From assembly GCA_006384855.1 (NCBI GenBank), contig VCJN01002992.1, positions 248,001-312,000 on the forward strand: 64,000 nucleotides of DNA. The letters are read 5' to 3'. The DNA comes from Tetraselmis striata (lineage: Eukaryota > Chlorophyta > Chlorodendrophyceae > Chlorodendrales > Chlorodendraceae). The notes under the pieces were generated by a model. That model saw only the letters and a list, made by a program, of their open reading frames with translations. It had not been told where the DNA came from and made no database searches. The first letter of the stretch is position 1; the number at the start of each line of letters is the position of its first letter. This document shows positions 1 through 10,870 of this stretch, piece by piece. A program made the translations under genes and the position numbers.

Positions 1-2080
1 AGCGGCGCTGGGAGGTGCATGGGGTTTGTGCGGGGGTTGCTTCTCCTACAAACTCACATGGCTCGGCACGGGAGCCTGCAACTAGTCGAGGGCGGTCGGT
101 AGTGGTGTGGAATGAACTACTTGTCGGCAACGGTGCGGTGGTACCCAAGGTTTGGCCGATGGCGCCCGACGCTGCATGCTGCACTGCGTCTCATATTATT
201 TTGATTTGCGGCTTAGTATGCCCGATTTAGGTCGGTCGCAAATATCGCGATATTCATGACCAACGAGGCATGTCGCAAATCCTCCAGCCGCAAATCGGGG
301 TGGTTTGGGGCTACGACTCACATAGGCAACTCAGTGTTAAACCCCTTGGCAGCGGAAGACTACCCCGCTATACCTCTGCGTGGTCTCCCCACATCACAAC
401 TGTAACCGGGCCCAAGAAGTTGAAATTGGGTCAACGACCTAGTGACGAGAGAAAGCCGGAGGGTGCACTCCCGCTTTTTCTCTCGTCACACATGTCTAGC
501 AACTGCCGCAATAGTTTACACTTGTGGCGGGGTATATTCCGGGAGTCGAACCGTGCGGAACGGCCAGGTGACGGCGGAGATCGGGCGACGCCGCCGAAAT
601 AGAAAGCAATCGCGCACCTACCACCCCCTCAAGCGAGACCGTCCTCGGCTCCGTTTACGTCGCCCGCTTTACTCCGCGACTCTGTACGAACCCACAAGAC
701 AGTCCTTGTCTTATGTGTGAATTACCACGTGGGCACTAAGTTGGGCAGCGTGACGTTCCGCGCCGCGGTCATGGCGGCGCCAAGCAGCCGCCGTGGGAGC
801 GTCCGTCCGTTCAACGCGACATACCAGCTATCTTTCGACCCACCGCCTAATGGCAAAAGCTTGGAAGCACCGCCCGCTGTCGGCGACCCCGTCAATATGT
901 TTACTCATGCCACAACATCAAGTAGTGCTGACGGGGATGGCGGCTTGCTCCGTGCGTGCCTTTCTGCAAGGTGGTGGCGCTTCATCTCCATCCGGTGGTA
1001 TAATATAGACAACGGCGCCGCCGCGGCCATTCGCGCTCTGCCTTTTCCGCAGTCCCTCGCTTCGATTCCGCGAAACCGCTTGCAGTATTTGCTATCGGCT
1101 AGAAAGAACTTCCATATGGAAACATCCAATAGCACCATAGCAATTCATGCGCCAAAGCGGGCACATATTCACACCTCACACTATGCCGGGCTCTGCATGG
1201 CGCAGCTAGATTTAAATGAGAACATTAGCCGTGTTTCTATCACTATTTTCAAAAAAAAATAGATACATCGCCCACCTCATTTAGGAAGCGTCTTGGCACA
1301 ATTAGAGAGCTACCGCCAAAGACGGCGCGCTGGGAAGCGTAGGTGAGGCGTGTCTGGGACCGCACATCGGCACATTCGCTGATGAGTATGACTATATATA
1401 TTGAAGTGCTCACTGTTATCATGATAATACATCACTCGATAAAGTGCGCCGATGGCGGGGGATGAGATGCTCATCATAACTTGCACATCCCCAGAATCCA
1501 CATCACTTCCCGCGGTTACCCGTACAACATTGCAAAAACTGCCCGAATTTATGATCCGATATGCGGTTCGCGCCTTTGGTACAGTGTGCACTTGCCGCAG
1601 CGCGACGCGCACATCGCGCGGCCCATTGCCCATGCTCTAACCTCTAGCAAGCCCACGACTGTCAACCACCGACACCACTACCGCCCGTAGCGTAAGCACT
1701 ATCTCTTTTTGCGGAGATAGTGGGCGGGTCGCGACCGCTACGGCCGCGCATGCGGCGTGCTGCGGGATCTCCGTTGCGACCCCGCAGCAACCGATCTGGG
1801 CGCCAAACCCACCATGATCTTCGCACCGATGGCACAGGCTCGGTTGGACGAGCTAGGGAGCAACGTACACTGTGTAAGCCTTCTATTTTAACTAAGCTGC
1901 CTTTCTATGCGAGCGGTTTGGCCCTATCGGCGTATGGTGTCAGCAAAACGCGAATCCCTGATGGGGGTGGTCAATCGGGCGGCAGTCGCGATGGTGGAGC
2001 TCTTGGCCGCCGTCCCGGGACATACACGCGCCCAGAGCCAGCTATGATCTCCTTGTGTCCTCGAAAGGCGCAGGAGGTGG
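1..2080. other. no gene recognised
   Basis: Only short open frames with unremarkable composition are seen on both strands. No domain, splice-consistent exon chain, terminal repeat or RNA gene could be supported. It may be old mobile DNA or intergenic sequence. Confidence 0.4.
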
Positions 2081-2081
2081 G

Positions 2082-3192
2082 CTACGGGGTGGCCGGGAGG
2101 TGGTTGGCTGGACGAGGGTGTGCCAATGGATGCATGATGCGCCGCCCGCAGTGCCGGGCGGATACTTCAGGCGGCGACGCGGCTCCCGCGGCGCCGGGGT
2201 GCGGCGGGCGCGCGGACTGATTATTCGTACCGTATTCGGATCGCGAAATGTCGTACGGGTATGGGTTACCGCGGGAAGTGTTGTGTCCTGCATCGTACCA
2301 ATCCGCCTCAAAATAGTCTTCATCCATGTCGGACTCCCCCACAGTGATGAAATCATGGCGCGCGCACCATGACTTCATCATGATACGCATATAATTATTT
2401 AGATAGCTATCACCATGTACCTCTATTTCATCTCTATTCTGCTCATGACTTTCTATTGCAATGCTATGTGAATCAGGAATCAACAAAAACTGCTGAGCCG
2501 TCGTCAACTTATGCTGATGCAACGGCGCTACCCCGCGTCGGCGCCGCCTGATCGCCGCTAGCTTGTTGTGCCGTCATGTCTATGACATCTTCATCCATGC
2601 CGCCCACCACTATCCCATACTCCATGTTATAGATTCTGCTCTTCGCCATGCTTAGGACAGCTATGTGATGAGCACGGCAATTTGCCTCTCTCCACAGCTC
2701 ATTATTTGGGCAGCGCAATCTAGTCAATCTGGCCAGGTCTTCATGCCTCAAAGCTTTGCCCATGGTGGTGCCTATAATTAGCTTGGCTTGCTTGGCCATT
2801 ATGGAGGGTGTCCGGGGACGAGCAGCTACCGTAATGTTTGGCGGGTGTGTGAGTGTGCGTCAAGTAGGCGCAACTGCTTTCCAAAAAAGACGAAGTCCGG
2901 CACCGCGCCAAGTCGCGCTCCGCCATTATAGCGCAGGTCGTAGTTGTACAAGTACCCGGCTTGCTGCGTATCCATACCGTAATATCCCCGTAATTGTGTT
3001 AAGTCCTGAGCCATATCCCGCATGGCGACAGCATTTAGCGTGTATTAAATGAGGACAAATGGGTCGCCGGATGACACAGACGTGCTCCAGGGTCGTAATT
3101 CGCCCGTAATACCGCCCCTCAATGAAGAAGGCCCCCGAAATGAGTTGTTCATTCGATTGTACGCGTCTGCACAATCTCAAACAGTGAGACAA
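2082..3192 (-). other. coding-like block, unrecognised
   Basis: Several minus-strand frames follow one another (about 3192-2926, 3023-2826, 2799-2509, 2522-2082). Their composition looks more protein-like than the surroundings, for example a stretch rich in Tyr/Asn/Gly near 2950 and an acidic stretch with WYD near 2290. No single long frame, no splice sites that link them, and no family is recognised. It could be the remains of a transposon gene. Chance open frames in GC-rich DNA cannot be excluded. Confidence 0.2.
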
Positions 3193-4080
3193 TTGGCCGA
3201 CTACATCGGGGATGCCAACGGCCTATAGTGCCGCGAGAGGCCGGTTGGCACACAATGCAGCACAATTGTCGGCTTCTCCCAGCTACCGAACCCAAATCTA
3301 GGTACCCAACAAACACCCACCCGCCGCCGGCACCCAGCGTTACCCACCATCCACGGTTCCTCGCCTCGCAAAGTATGGCCAACCAGCTGCCCGCAGCGTA
3401 CGGCTGCGTCACTACGATGTACACCCGTTACCTCGACCACCAATTGGTTGAGAGGGCGGGTGCATCTCGGATATGGCTCCCTGCTGCGCGGGCTCGGCTC
3501 TACCGCGCCGCGGAAGTGTGCACCGCGAAGGACCCATCAGGGAACCCAGTTTCGGGAAGCCTTCGTCGACCAATTCAAGTTGTTCATGGCAATGGCGCTC
3601 GCGACTACGGCCATGGTGTCCATTCCTTCCACGCGGTTACTCGCCATGACACGGCGACTACCAATGTGCTCAGACTAAGAGAAGTTGTCAAGACTCGGAA
3701 AGCCGACGTGGCGGGTGGCCCGCGCTTCAATATGAAGGCGAGCACGGCTAGCAAAGGTGACCACTCGGGTGCCGAGTGGCGTGCCGAGGAGTGTAGGTGG
3801 GTGCCGAGGGGGAGGTGGTTGTAGTTTGTTACGGCAGCTGCCGTGCATATCTTCGTGCTTCATATTCCCGCACAATCGGCGGACAGTAAAAATAATACAT
3901 TAAGACAGAACAGTACACTCTAATCGGGCATCGGGATTTGGCTCAAAAAATAGCAGCAAATCTAGGACCTCGCGGTACAGTATATTTTTGCTCGCGTTGT
4001 GGCCTACTTTAAAAGGTATGGGTGCGACAGATTGCTGCAAGGTGATTGAGAATCTATTCGTTCCTTAAGGCGCGCGGCTC
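3193..4080. other. no gene recognised
   Basis: Nothing supportable is visible on either strand. The right part (3880-4080) is comparatively AT-rich and leads into the Tc1/mariner fragment; it may be more of that decayed transposon. Confidence 0.35.
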
Positions 4081-4262
4081 CTTGTCGGGCAGCCGTTTAA
4101 GCTCCATGAAGACGGCGCCTCTCCGCAGAGGGCAAAAAAGACAGAGTTGACATGGCAAAAATTCCCGCAAATCTCAGTGATACCCGCACCTCCGTGCTCC
4201 CTAGATTTGAACCCTATCGAAACCATGTGGAACATAGTTGGGGACCAACTGCGGGGAATATA
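4081..4262 (+). mobile_element. Tc1/mariner transposase C-terminal fragment
   Basis: One frame from about 4081 to a TAA at 4260-4262 reads a typical IS630/Tc1/mariner catalytic segment. It has an E-D-G-A motif (the second catalytic Asp, family form QDGAPxH) at about 4108-4119. About 30 residues later comes L-D-L-N-P-I-E-T-M-W (family form SPDLNPIExxW) at about 4195-4224, followed by a short Arg-containing tail. The N-terminal DNA-binding domain and first catalytic Asp are not visible and no terminal inverted repeats were found, so this is a 5'-truncated relic of a plain DNA transposon. The codons GAC (in EDGA) and GAT (in LDLNP) are still present. Confidence 0.72.
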
Positions 4263-4953
4263 ATGGGATTCAAAAGCTTCCGCAACTTTGAGAATACACC
4301 CTATAAATTGCACATGGGGCAATATATCAATAAAACAATGCAAACAATTGTGTGCCTCAATGCCTAGGCGGCGACTAGCAAAGGTTTTGAGCGCGGGATG
4401 AGGATGACATATAGAGCGAAACATATACACCAGTGGGAATATATCCTCACCATCCATCGAGCTAGCCTCCCCTAGAAGTCGCACAATTAATGCGATGGCG
4501 TATGGTGGACACATACGCATTTACATCTAGCATTGGTGAAATGCCCCATCATCTTCCTAGATGCAAATGCGTTACATCACATGTACGCGGTGTACAGCTA
4601 GGGTCATCTAGGGCATTTCTGTGCCCTACTCTAAAACATGCGGGGTCATGTTGCGGCCATCCGCCTATCTTGTGTCGCGAGCCCATGGCCGCGCTTTGGC
4701 GTATGCGCTTCAAAAATCAGCGATACCCGCCCGGTCTAGTGCGCCCCGGGAAAACGGAAATTGCCGGTTAGCAATGAAATGCGCAAAACTCGCAGTATAA
4801 GCGCGCGGTACGTAAGGCCACAGTGTAATTGTACAAGGTGTGCGGTACTCAGTCGCACCCGCACCGCCCGCAAAGTCCGCTTGTTTTTTACAAATCCGCG
4901 CACCGCCGTGGTTCGCGCGCGGCGGGCCCGCCTCACTACGGGTACGAGGAAAT

Positions 4954-5027
4954 GTGCCGACGGGGAATCGAACCAGCGCACGGGCGTGTGCGCGTACCAG
5001 AGCGTCGCTTACGCGCTCATCAAGCCG
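4954..5027 (-). other. tRNA-like sequence (B-box)
   Basis: On the minus strand 4963-4974 matches the Pol III B box/T-loop consensus (GGTTCGATTCC). About 45 nt upstream a D-arm-like hairpin (gagc...gctc) and a 6-bp anticodon-arm-like stem (gcgcac/gtgcgc) can be drawn. The T-stem pairs poorly and no matching acceptor 5' strand is seen, so this is not called a functional tRNA. It is more likely a tRNA-derived SINE head or a decayed tRNA. Confidence 0.3.
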
Positions 5028-5122
5028 CAGCCCGAAAGTGACAATAGGGGGTATTCGCGGACAATGGGAGAGGATATTGGGATGGATGGACATACCGCCA
5101 CGTCGCGCGCCGGCCTACGTCA

Positions 5123-5522
5123 TTATGCAATCGTTACATGCGAGTCATCGCGGACTCGCAGATGCTTTACTAGGCGCGCACGAACTGCTCGACGTGCTTG
5201 ACCAGCACCCGTCCGCCGGGCAGGACCGCCCGTACTTGAGTCAAGGCAAAAGTGCCCCATCTCCTTCTGCAACTTGTCTTGCAGCTTGCCCTTCTTCCCA
5301 TGCTGGCTGCCCGCCGTGCAAAAAATCGCGGATATCCGTGAAATCCGCGGCGTGCAGGAGCGCCGAGATCCACTCCACGTCCGGACGTCCCGCTCCCAAC
5401 GTCGCTTCCATTCTAGCGAGGGTACTGCAGCAGCCTTCGCCCCCACAGTCGCAGGGACTTAGTCCGTGCCCGCCATAGCCGGGCGGCACCAGGGGGACGT
5501 GCGGACAGGGTAGTCGCTGCAA
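5123..5522 (-). other. coding-like fragment, Cys-rich motif
   Basis: A minus-strand frame from 5522 to 5241 contains a compact C-x-C-x(4)-CC cluster (about 5459-5430), then an amphipathic segment ending near PAWEEG. An adjacent frame (down to 5123) continues with protein-like composition. No family is recognised and no start, splice site or partner exon could be fixed. It may be a decayed mobile-element gene. Confidence 0.22.
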
Positions 5523-5612
5523 GGATTAGGTGGTGGGTTGGGTTTTTGAATGGTGCGGCGGAGTGGGCGGCAAGGAGCATCTGCGCGGGCCGCGGCAGCA
5601 GGACGGGAATCC

Positions 5613-5805
5613 ACCCGCCCAATTTGAAATTACCGGTTAATAACGCCTCTACAATTTGGTCGCGCCTCTCCGATATCGCGCCAAATTGGAGAGCGGCCTC
5701 TCCAATTTGGGCGTACGCAAGGGTGTACGCGCTTACGTGTCGCGCGGATGCTGACGTGCCTCTCCAAAATCCTCTCCAATTTGCCGCGAATCCCCGTAAT
5801 ATCGC
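5613..5805. repeat. cluster of short AATTTGG inverted/direct repeats
   Basis: 5681-5693 and 5698-5710 form a perfect 13-bp inverted repeat with a 4-nt loop (ccaaattggagag arms). Related AATTTGG or CTCTCCAA words recur at about 5617, 5652, 5763 and 5775. A diverged relative lies near 5050-5080, and a second shared word (aaattRccggtta) occurs at 4759 and 5630. The segment looks like a small decayed foldback or duplicated repeat; no gene is present. Confidence 0.45.
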
Positions 5806-6002
5806 GCGCGCTGTTTTGTAACATACATTAAGGACAAGTAGAGGTTCCCGGTACCGAACGGCTCGCTGTACCGCACGGGGCACCGATTTGAAGTTCGGCT
5901 GTTAAAAAACCCGTTCATTACTTTTGACGCCTGTTGAGTTAGCTTTTGGTACCGGGTACCCGCGCCCTCTCAGCAAAACCGCGGAGGATCGACGGAGGAT
6001 CT

Positions 6003-6180
6003 GTTTTAAACTAGTTTATGTGGTTTCTCTACCTGTAAGAGATAGCGCTGGCGCGGCGCCCGTAGCGCGTGTGTGTGCGCGCATGATTGCGGGGGCCGGT
6101 CAGAGCCACCACCTACCTTCACGGCGGGCCGACCGGTCACTCTCCTTTGCTGTGGCACGCTCCATCGAGCGCACCACAGC
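6003..6180 (+). repeat. D1 split direct repeat A1
   Basis: Direct repeat partner of 8774-8950. It begins with a GTTTTAAACTAGTTTATG word. Its right edge carries a hairpin with 11-bp arms (6145-6155 / 6174-6184), and a second, nearly perfect palindrome lies at 6186-6203. A poly(C) run follows at about 6257-6273, before the ORF. Confidence 0.85.
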
Positions 6181-6326
6181 AAAGTCGCGGCAATTTTGCC
6201 GCGCAGGGTGCCGGTCTTCCGCCATCGTACCATGTACGGTGAGCAACGCCTTTCGCCCCCCCCCCCCCCCCCCTGGGAGAAACCCGTTAGGGTTTGTGTG
6301 GTTAATGGACGCGCGCCGCTTGCGAC

Positions 6327-8780
6327 GTGCTAACTACTACCCGCGAACGAGCTGCTGATTACTCGCCCAACGCGAGGAGAGGACGAAGCTGCAGCGCTTC
6401 CCCATTCAGTGGAACAAGGTCCAAGACCTTCGACCAGTGTCGACCAACAGTAACCCATGGCTGCCCTTTCCCTGTGGGCATGGCTCGATCTGTACTCGCC
6501 CCTACCCGGCGTAGGTGTCGCGATGCGCTCCGACTGGGGCGTATGCCGGCGTATGCCCGTCGTCTAGTACAGATTCGAGTACAAAATGACAGTACACTGC
6601 CAGTGGCCAAGCCAGCGCCCATTGGCACATGGCTACTCCCACGCCGCGGCACTCCTACTGTGCCGCGCACCGTGGACCCTGACGCCGACGCGGAGAGGGC
6701 CAGCAGAGCGACAGGGCGCTCTGCTTGCCACCCTCGCGACATCCATCGCGACAATTCCTGTACTCCCGACTCCCCCTTTATGAGACATCGCATCCGTCGT
6801 AATCTCGGCAACTGGCAAGCCGCTGGCGCAAATCGCAGTGTTCTCAGCTGGATATCCCGAGGTGTACGCGTTCCCTTCTTGGACGGGCTTGCCTCACCTT
6901 CTTTTCATCAGGGGGTGTCAATGGGGGATGCTACTCCTGCTCAACTGGAGTTAATGGACGGTGAATTGGCTCGCTTCCTGGCCGTTGGGGCCCGGGAGCG
7001 AAGCTACTGCGCAAAATGTGTGTCTCGGTTGTTCCTGGTTCCTAAGCCTGGAACAAACAAATGGAGGCTCATCATTGACCTTCGCCCCCTGAACCGCTAT
7101 TGCGAGACGCGCGATCTTTCGTTTGAGACGCTTTCGCATTTTCGCAACCTGGCGCGCCCTGGGGACTACATGTTGCAGATGGATCTGCAGGACGGGTTTT
7201 ACGCGGTTGGAATCGCCCCTGAAGACAGGGATTTTTTCACTGTCGATTACCGCGGCACTCTGTACCGGCTGGCTGGCCTTCCCATGGGCTGGTCTCTGTC
7301 CCCCTATTACTTCTGCCAATTCACCAACGTCCTCACTAGGGCATTGCGTCGTAACCCGGCTGAAGCAGACGGCACACCTATTCCCCGGCGACGATTTGGC
7401 CTGCGCATGTTGCCCTACATGGACGATTTCCTGTTTGTAGCTCGGACTCAGGCTGAGGCCATCTGGCAACGTGACTACATCGAACGCCACCTCTCGGGCT
7501 TTGGTCTGCTGCGCAACCCCAACAAGGGCGTGTGGGAGCCCACCCAAAAGCTCGTGCACCTTGGGTTAGAAATTGACACATCGGGGTCACCTACTCTTCG
7601 TGCGCCCGCTGAGAAACTCGCCAGCATTGCTCGCGCGACCAAACGCCTAATCCAACGAGCAAACCGCGATCGTCGGTGGTTGCCAGCTCGCGAGTTGGCC
7701 GCTCTCGCGGGCAAATGCCAGTTTCTCTACTTGGCCATTGCCCCTGCCCGTTTCTACCTTTGTGAGCTGCATGATGTGCTCAAGACGCGCGACTCTTGGT
7801 CCGGCCGCGTCAAGCTTACCCGCCAGCTCGAACGCGATCTGCAATGGTGGGTGGGTGTGCCCACCCAACACAACGGCCGTCCCATTAACCGCCCCGTCGA
7901 AACCGGATACCTACACGTCGACAGTTCGTCGTACGGCTGGGGTGCCGTTTTGAACGAGCACCATGAAGCTCGGGTTTTTTGGTACGACGAGGACCGCAAT
8001 GCGCACATTACTCTGAAAGAGCTCAAAGCCGTCCGCTTGGCTATTGAGTCCTTCCTCCCCATGCTCCAAAACCGCCACATCCTCTTGCACGAGGATAACC
8101 AAGCAGTTGTTGGTCTCCTCACTAACCTCACCTCTCGCTCTCCACGCCTCATGGCTGAGCTACGCAAAACGTGGTACCTCATGGACACGCACGGCACCAC
8201 CCTTTCCGTGCGCTACATCCGTTCTGCGGCGAATATCTGGGCTGACCGCCTTAGTCGCGAGGTTGATTGCGACGACTGGCCGTTCAACCCTCGTCGATTC
8301 GCCTCGCTCACTGCTAAATGGGGCGCCTGCACCATCGACCGCTTCGCGACTTCTGAAAACGCCCTCCTACCCCGCTACAACGCCCGCTGGCGTGACCCGC
8401 GGTGCGAGGCCGTCGACGCCCTGCGCCTGTCCGACGCTGCATGGCGTTGCGAACGTAACTGGTGTAGCCCTCCGTGGAACCTCATCGGCGATCTAGTCTC
8501 CAAACTTGAGTCCAGCGGTGCCCCAGCCATCGTCATTGTTCCCTACTGGCCTGACAAAGCTTGGTACCAGCTCCTCTCGGAGATGGGCTCCGACATGCGC
8601 TCTTGGAAACCGCGCCACGACCTCTTCATTCCTGGCCGTACCGGCGACCGCCTTCCCGTGGGCGCACCCCGCTGGCCTGTCGTCGCCTTCAACATTCCCG
8701 CCCGTGACCCCCGCCCGTGGCCTGCTGCGCCCGGCATTTTTCTAGTCGGCAAACCAGACGATCCTTGTGAAATGTTTTAA
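6327..8780 (+). CDS. DIRS-like reverse transcriptase/RNase H/methylase-like ORF
   Basis: An 817-codon open frame. The first ~150 residues are Arg-rich and may not be translated. The conserved part starts near residue 152 with the R-x-NLxxW...VLxWI..GV segment typical of DIRS polymerases. RT motifs follow: FLVPKPG/WRLIIDLRPLN (~234-255), MDLQDGFY (~285), LPMGWSLSP (~318) and the catalytic YMDD (~363). RNase H follows with HVDSSSYGWG (~530), ELKA (~567), HEDNQAV (~590) and RSAANIWADRLSR (~632). The C-terminus has a W-C-S-P-P-W motif (~711) and a VPYWPDKAW-like stretch, resembling the N6-adenine methylase-like domain found after RNase H in DIRS/PAT elements. The stop lies inside repeat B1/A2. 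No recombinase follows. Confidence 0.93.
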   Translation: MLTTTRERAADYSPNARRGRSCSASPFSGTRSKTFDQCRPTVTHGCPFPVGMARSVLAPTRRRCRDALRLGRMPAYARRLVQIRVQNDSTLPVAKPAPIGTWLLPRRGTPTVPRTVDPDADAERASRATGRSACHPRDIHRDNSCTPDSPFMRHRIRRNLGNWQAAGANRSVLSWISRGVRVPFLDGLASPSFHQGVSMGDATPAQLELMDGELARFLAVGARERSYCAKCVSRLFLVPKPGTNKWRLIIDLRPLNRYCETRDLSFETLSHFRNLARPGDYMLQMDLQDGFYAVGIAPEDRDFFTVDYRGTLYRLAGLPMGWSLSPYYFCQFTNVLTRALRRNPAEADGTPIPRRRFGLRMLPYMDDFLFVARTQAEAIWQRDYIERHLSGFGLLRNPNKGVWEPTQKLVHLGLEIDTSGSPTLRAPAEKLASIARATKRLIQRANRDRRWLPARELAALAGKCQFLYLAIAPARFYLCELHDVLKTRDSWSGRVKLTRQLERDLQWWVGVPTQHNGRPINRPVETGYLHVDSSSYGWGAVLNEHHEARVFWYDEDRNAHITLKELKAVRLAIESFLPMLQNRHILLHEDNQAVVGLLTNLTSRSPRLMAELRKTWYLMDTHGTTLSVRYIRSAANIWADRLSREVDCDDWPFNPRRFASLTAKWGACTIDRFATSENALLPRYNARWRDPRCEAVDALRLSDAAWRCERNWCSPPWNLIGDLVSKLESSGAPAIVIVPYWPDKAWYQLLSEMGSDMRSWKPRHDLFIPGRTGDRLPVGAPRWPVVAFNIPARDPRPWPAAPGIFLVGKPDDPCEMF

Positions 8781-9059
8781 ACTAGTTTATGTGGTTTCTC
8801 TACCTGTAAGAGATAGCGCTGGCGCGGCGCCCGTAGCGCGTGTGTGCGCGCGCACGATGCGGGGGCCGGTCAGAGCCACCACCTGCCTTCACGGCGGACC
8901 GACCGGTCACTCTCCTTTGCTGTGGCACGCTCCATCGAGCGCACCACAGCCCGCCCAACCCTCCCTGGCTGTGGGATTGTATGCCTGCTAATTCCTGAAT
9001 ATCACAACCTGTAACCAGACCTGGCATTCTTCGGCAAACCAGACGTTCCTTGTGAAACG
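8733..9059 (+). repeat. D1 B1-A2-B2 repeat block
   Basis: B1 (8733-8773) overlaps the last codons of the RT ORF. A2 (8774-8950) repeats A1. B2 (9023-9059) repeats B1 after a short unique spacer. In this element class the arrangement is thought to allow a circular intermediate to be rebuilt with full ends. Confidence 0.8.
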
Positions 9060-9117
9060 TGGATGACACACCGAGAGTTTATCTTAATACATAATCCTTG
9101 TATCGTGAGAATATCTT

Positions 9118-10870
9118 TTTTTTTAATTACATCAGGGCTTTCACAAAAGCGCACTACAACAGAACTAACAACAACTATGAAAGGTTGCCAGCAGAAGAGA
9201 GACATAAGCCCGAAACCAAGGTCGAGCAGGAGGACATGGAGCCAAGAACCAAGAAGGAGCCAAGGGAACCACGAAGTCACTTAGCTGCCAGGAACTTAAG
9301 GAACCCCCGCCCCGGGGTAGGCTATCAGCTGCGGCGAGGACGCTTGCAGCCAATGCCCCGGGTCATAGCAACACATGCCGACGAGCGACGCGACGCAGGC
9401 GCCGGAGCACCATCACGTGCCGCACGCGCGGCCGCGACCCCGCCAAGAACGTTGTCTGCATGTGCCATGTTGATGAGCAAGAAGAAACGGCGGCGCCACG
9501 CAGACAAGAGCTGGCCGATTTTTTGGCCAGTGTGTGCTTGGCTAGCTTTCGCGAGCTCCACCAAGAAAGCCTCGGCGTGCGGGGCCAGCGAGCCAAACTC
9601 GGAAACGGCGAAGGGAACAAAGCGAAGCATACCGGCAGCGTTTCGGACACCCTCGTCATACTTCTGGATTTTGCGGCGCTCTGTAGCCCGCAAAGCAGTC
9701 GTTGGATCCGAGGTTGACACGCCGAGGATAGGGGCAATGGTGGTATCGACAGCAACCGTGTTTCCGCGGATGCCGCCATACCCAAAAAGCCCAACATCGG
9801 CAGGCCGCCCGTCGCTGCCCTTCGGGAGAGAAACAAGCACCGACGGGTCCGTGAGGATCTGGACACCCACGCCCAGGGCGGACTTCACGTCGTGGCAAAT
9901 GTCGGAAAGGCCATGTGCCGCCCACTCGTGTGCGGCGTGATTGGAGTCGCCCCAGAGCAACGTGCCACGTGATCAGCGTATGCGACCGCCCAAGTAGAAG
10001 GAGTGAACTCCACGCCAGCATCCTCAAACCGGGCAAGCATACCTTGAACCGAGAAGGAGCAAGAAGTACAAGAGCATGGCTCGCCAAGGGAGAGGACATG
10101 AGCCGCCGGAAGGCCAAATGGGCGGCAAGCGGCAACACGGAACAATATGGAATCGTATTACTCAGGGGAACGCTCACGGACTTCACCAAGGCGACCCTCA
10201 CTTGGAGGATCAGTCACCAGGAACGCTGTCGCAGCGCTTAAGAGGCGGCCTCGGAAGCGGTTGCTGTCAGGGCCGCTTGTGGGCATACGCGCAGCAAACT
10301 TTGCGAAACGGACCGTGTGAATGCGGTGGCTCAGGGTTTCCTGTACTTTCCGCATGGAGTGCAAGGGGAAGTCCGAGTAATGCGGGATAGCTTGGAGGTC
10401 GGCCGCCGAGCGCATTGCAGACGCCGGCTAAGCCCCGGCGGCCGAGCAGCCGGCACGGGCAACGTGGGAGCGCTTGGAGGGGAGCAACTTTAGGGCAGAA
10501 GCCAACGGCCCCGCTAGATCTTCGAGCACCGCGTCTCCACACTCGTCAACGACACGGGTATGAGCGGCGCGAAGCTCGACTGCCCACATCGGCGCCGACG
10601 CGTTGGCGCCGGCATCGAGCTACAACGTTGGGGTGGTCAAAGCCTTGATTCCGGACGAGGAGACAACAACACCATGCAACAAATGCCCAAAAGGAAGGGC
10701 GCAGAACGGGGACGAAGAGCCAAGCTGACAATACGCCAGGGAGCCGCAGGAGAAAAACGGGCGCGCGCAGAAAACCAGGGGCGGGCGCGGTCGGTCGCAG
10801 GTCGGTCGCGGGCGCGAAGCTCCAAGAAGAAGAAACGCCGCAGCGGGAAGAGGTCTCCAAGGACGCCCAG
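9118..10870 (-). mobile_element. LINE (non-LTR retrotransposon), 5'-truncated, copy 1
   Basis: The minus strand encodes the C-terminal part of a protist/algal LINE ORF2. At 10415-10158 is the region after the RT core (HTLSHR-like and a RAFLxTxP-like segment). At 10145-9885 is a GLPAAHVLSLGEPCSC-type Cys segment. At 9960-9325 is the tail with RPADV...VAVDTTIAPI, followed by KYDEGV...FVPFAVSEFGSLAPHAEAFL, a pattern I know from C-terminal nuclease-like domains of many protist LINEs. The three frames are not continuous: a stop separates the first two and at least one frame change precedes the third, so the copy is dead. The 3' end (low coordinates) finishes in an A-rich TAATTAAAAAAAA tail at about 9118-9130. 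A poly(G) run at 10885-10902 marks the left edge of recognisable coding. Confidence 0.78.

Larger units (their letters stand above)
6003..9059 (+). mobile_element. DIRS-order retrotransposon D1 (RT/RH-only)
   Basis: The element is bounded by split direct repeats in the order A1 (6003-6180), ORF, B1 (8733-8773), A2 (8774-8950), B2 (9023-9059). This A1-ORF-B1A2B2 layout is the hallmark of Ngaro/PAT/TOC-type tyrosine-recombinase retrotransposons. A1 and A2 are about 95% identical by eye, and B1/B2 share the GGCAAACCAGACG word. Only one ORF (RT, RNase H, methylase-like tail) is present; no gag-like or tyrosine recombinase ORF lies between the repeats. The ORF looks whole. The close repeat identity suggests a fairly young insertion. 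Confidence 0.85.

Noticed and set aside
537-560. B-box-like word (GGTTCGACTCC on the minus strand) as a tRNA
   Set aside because: The T-stem does not pair and no acceptor, D-arm or anticodon arm can be drawn upstream.
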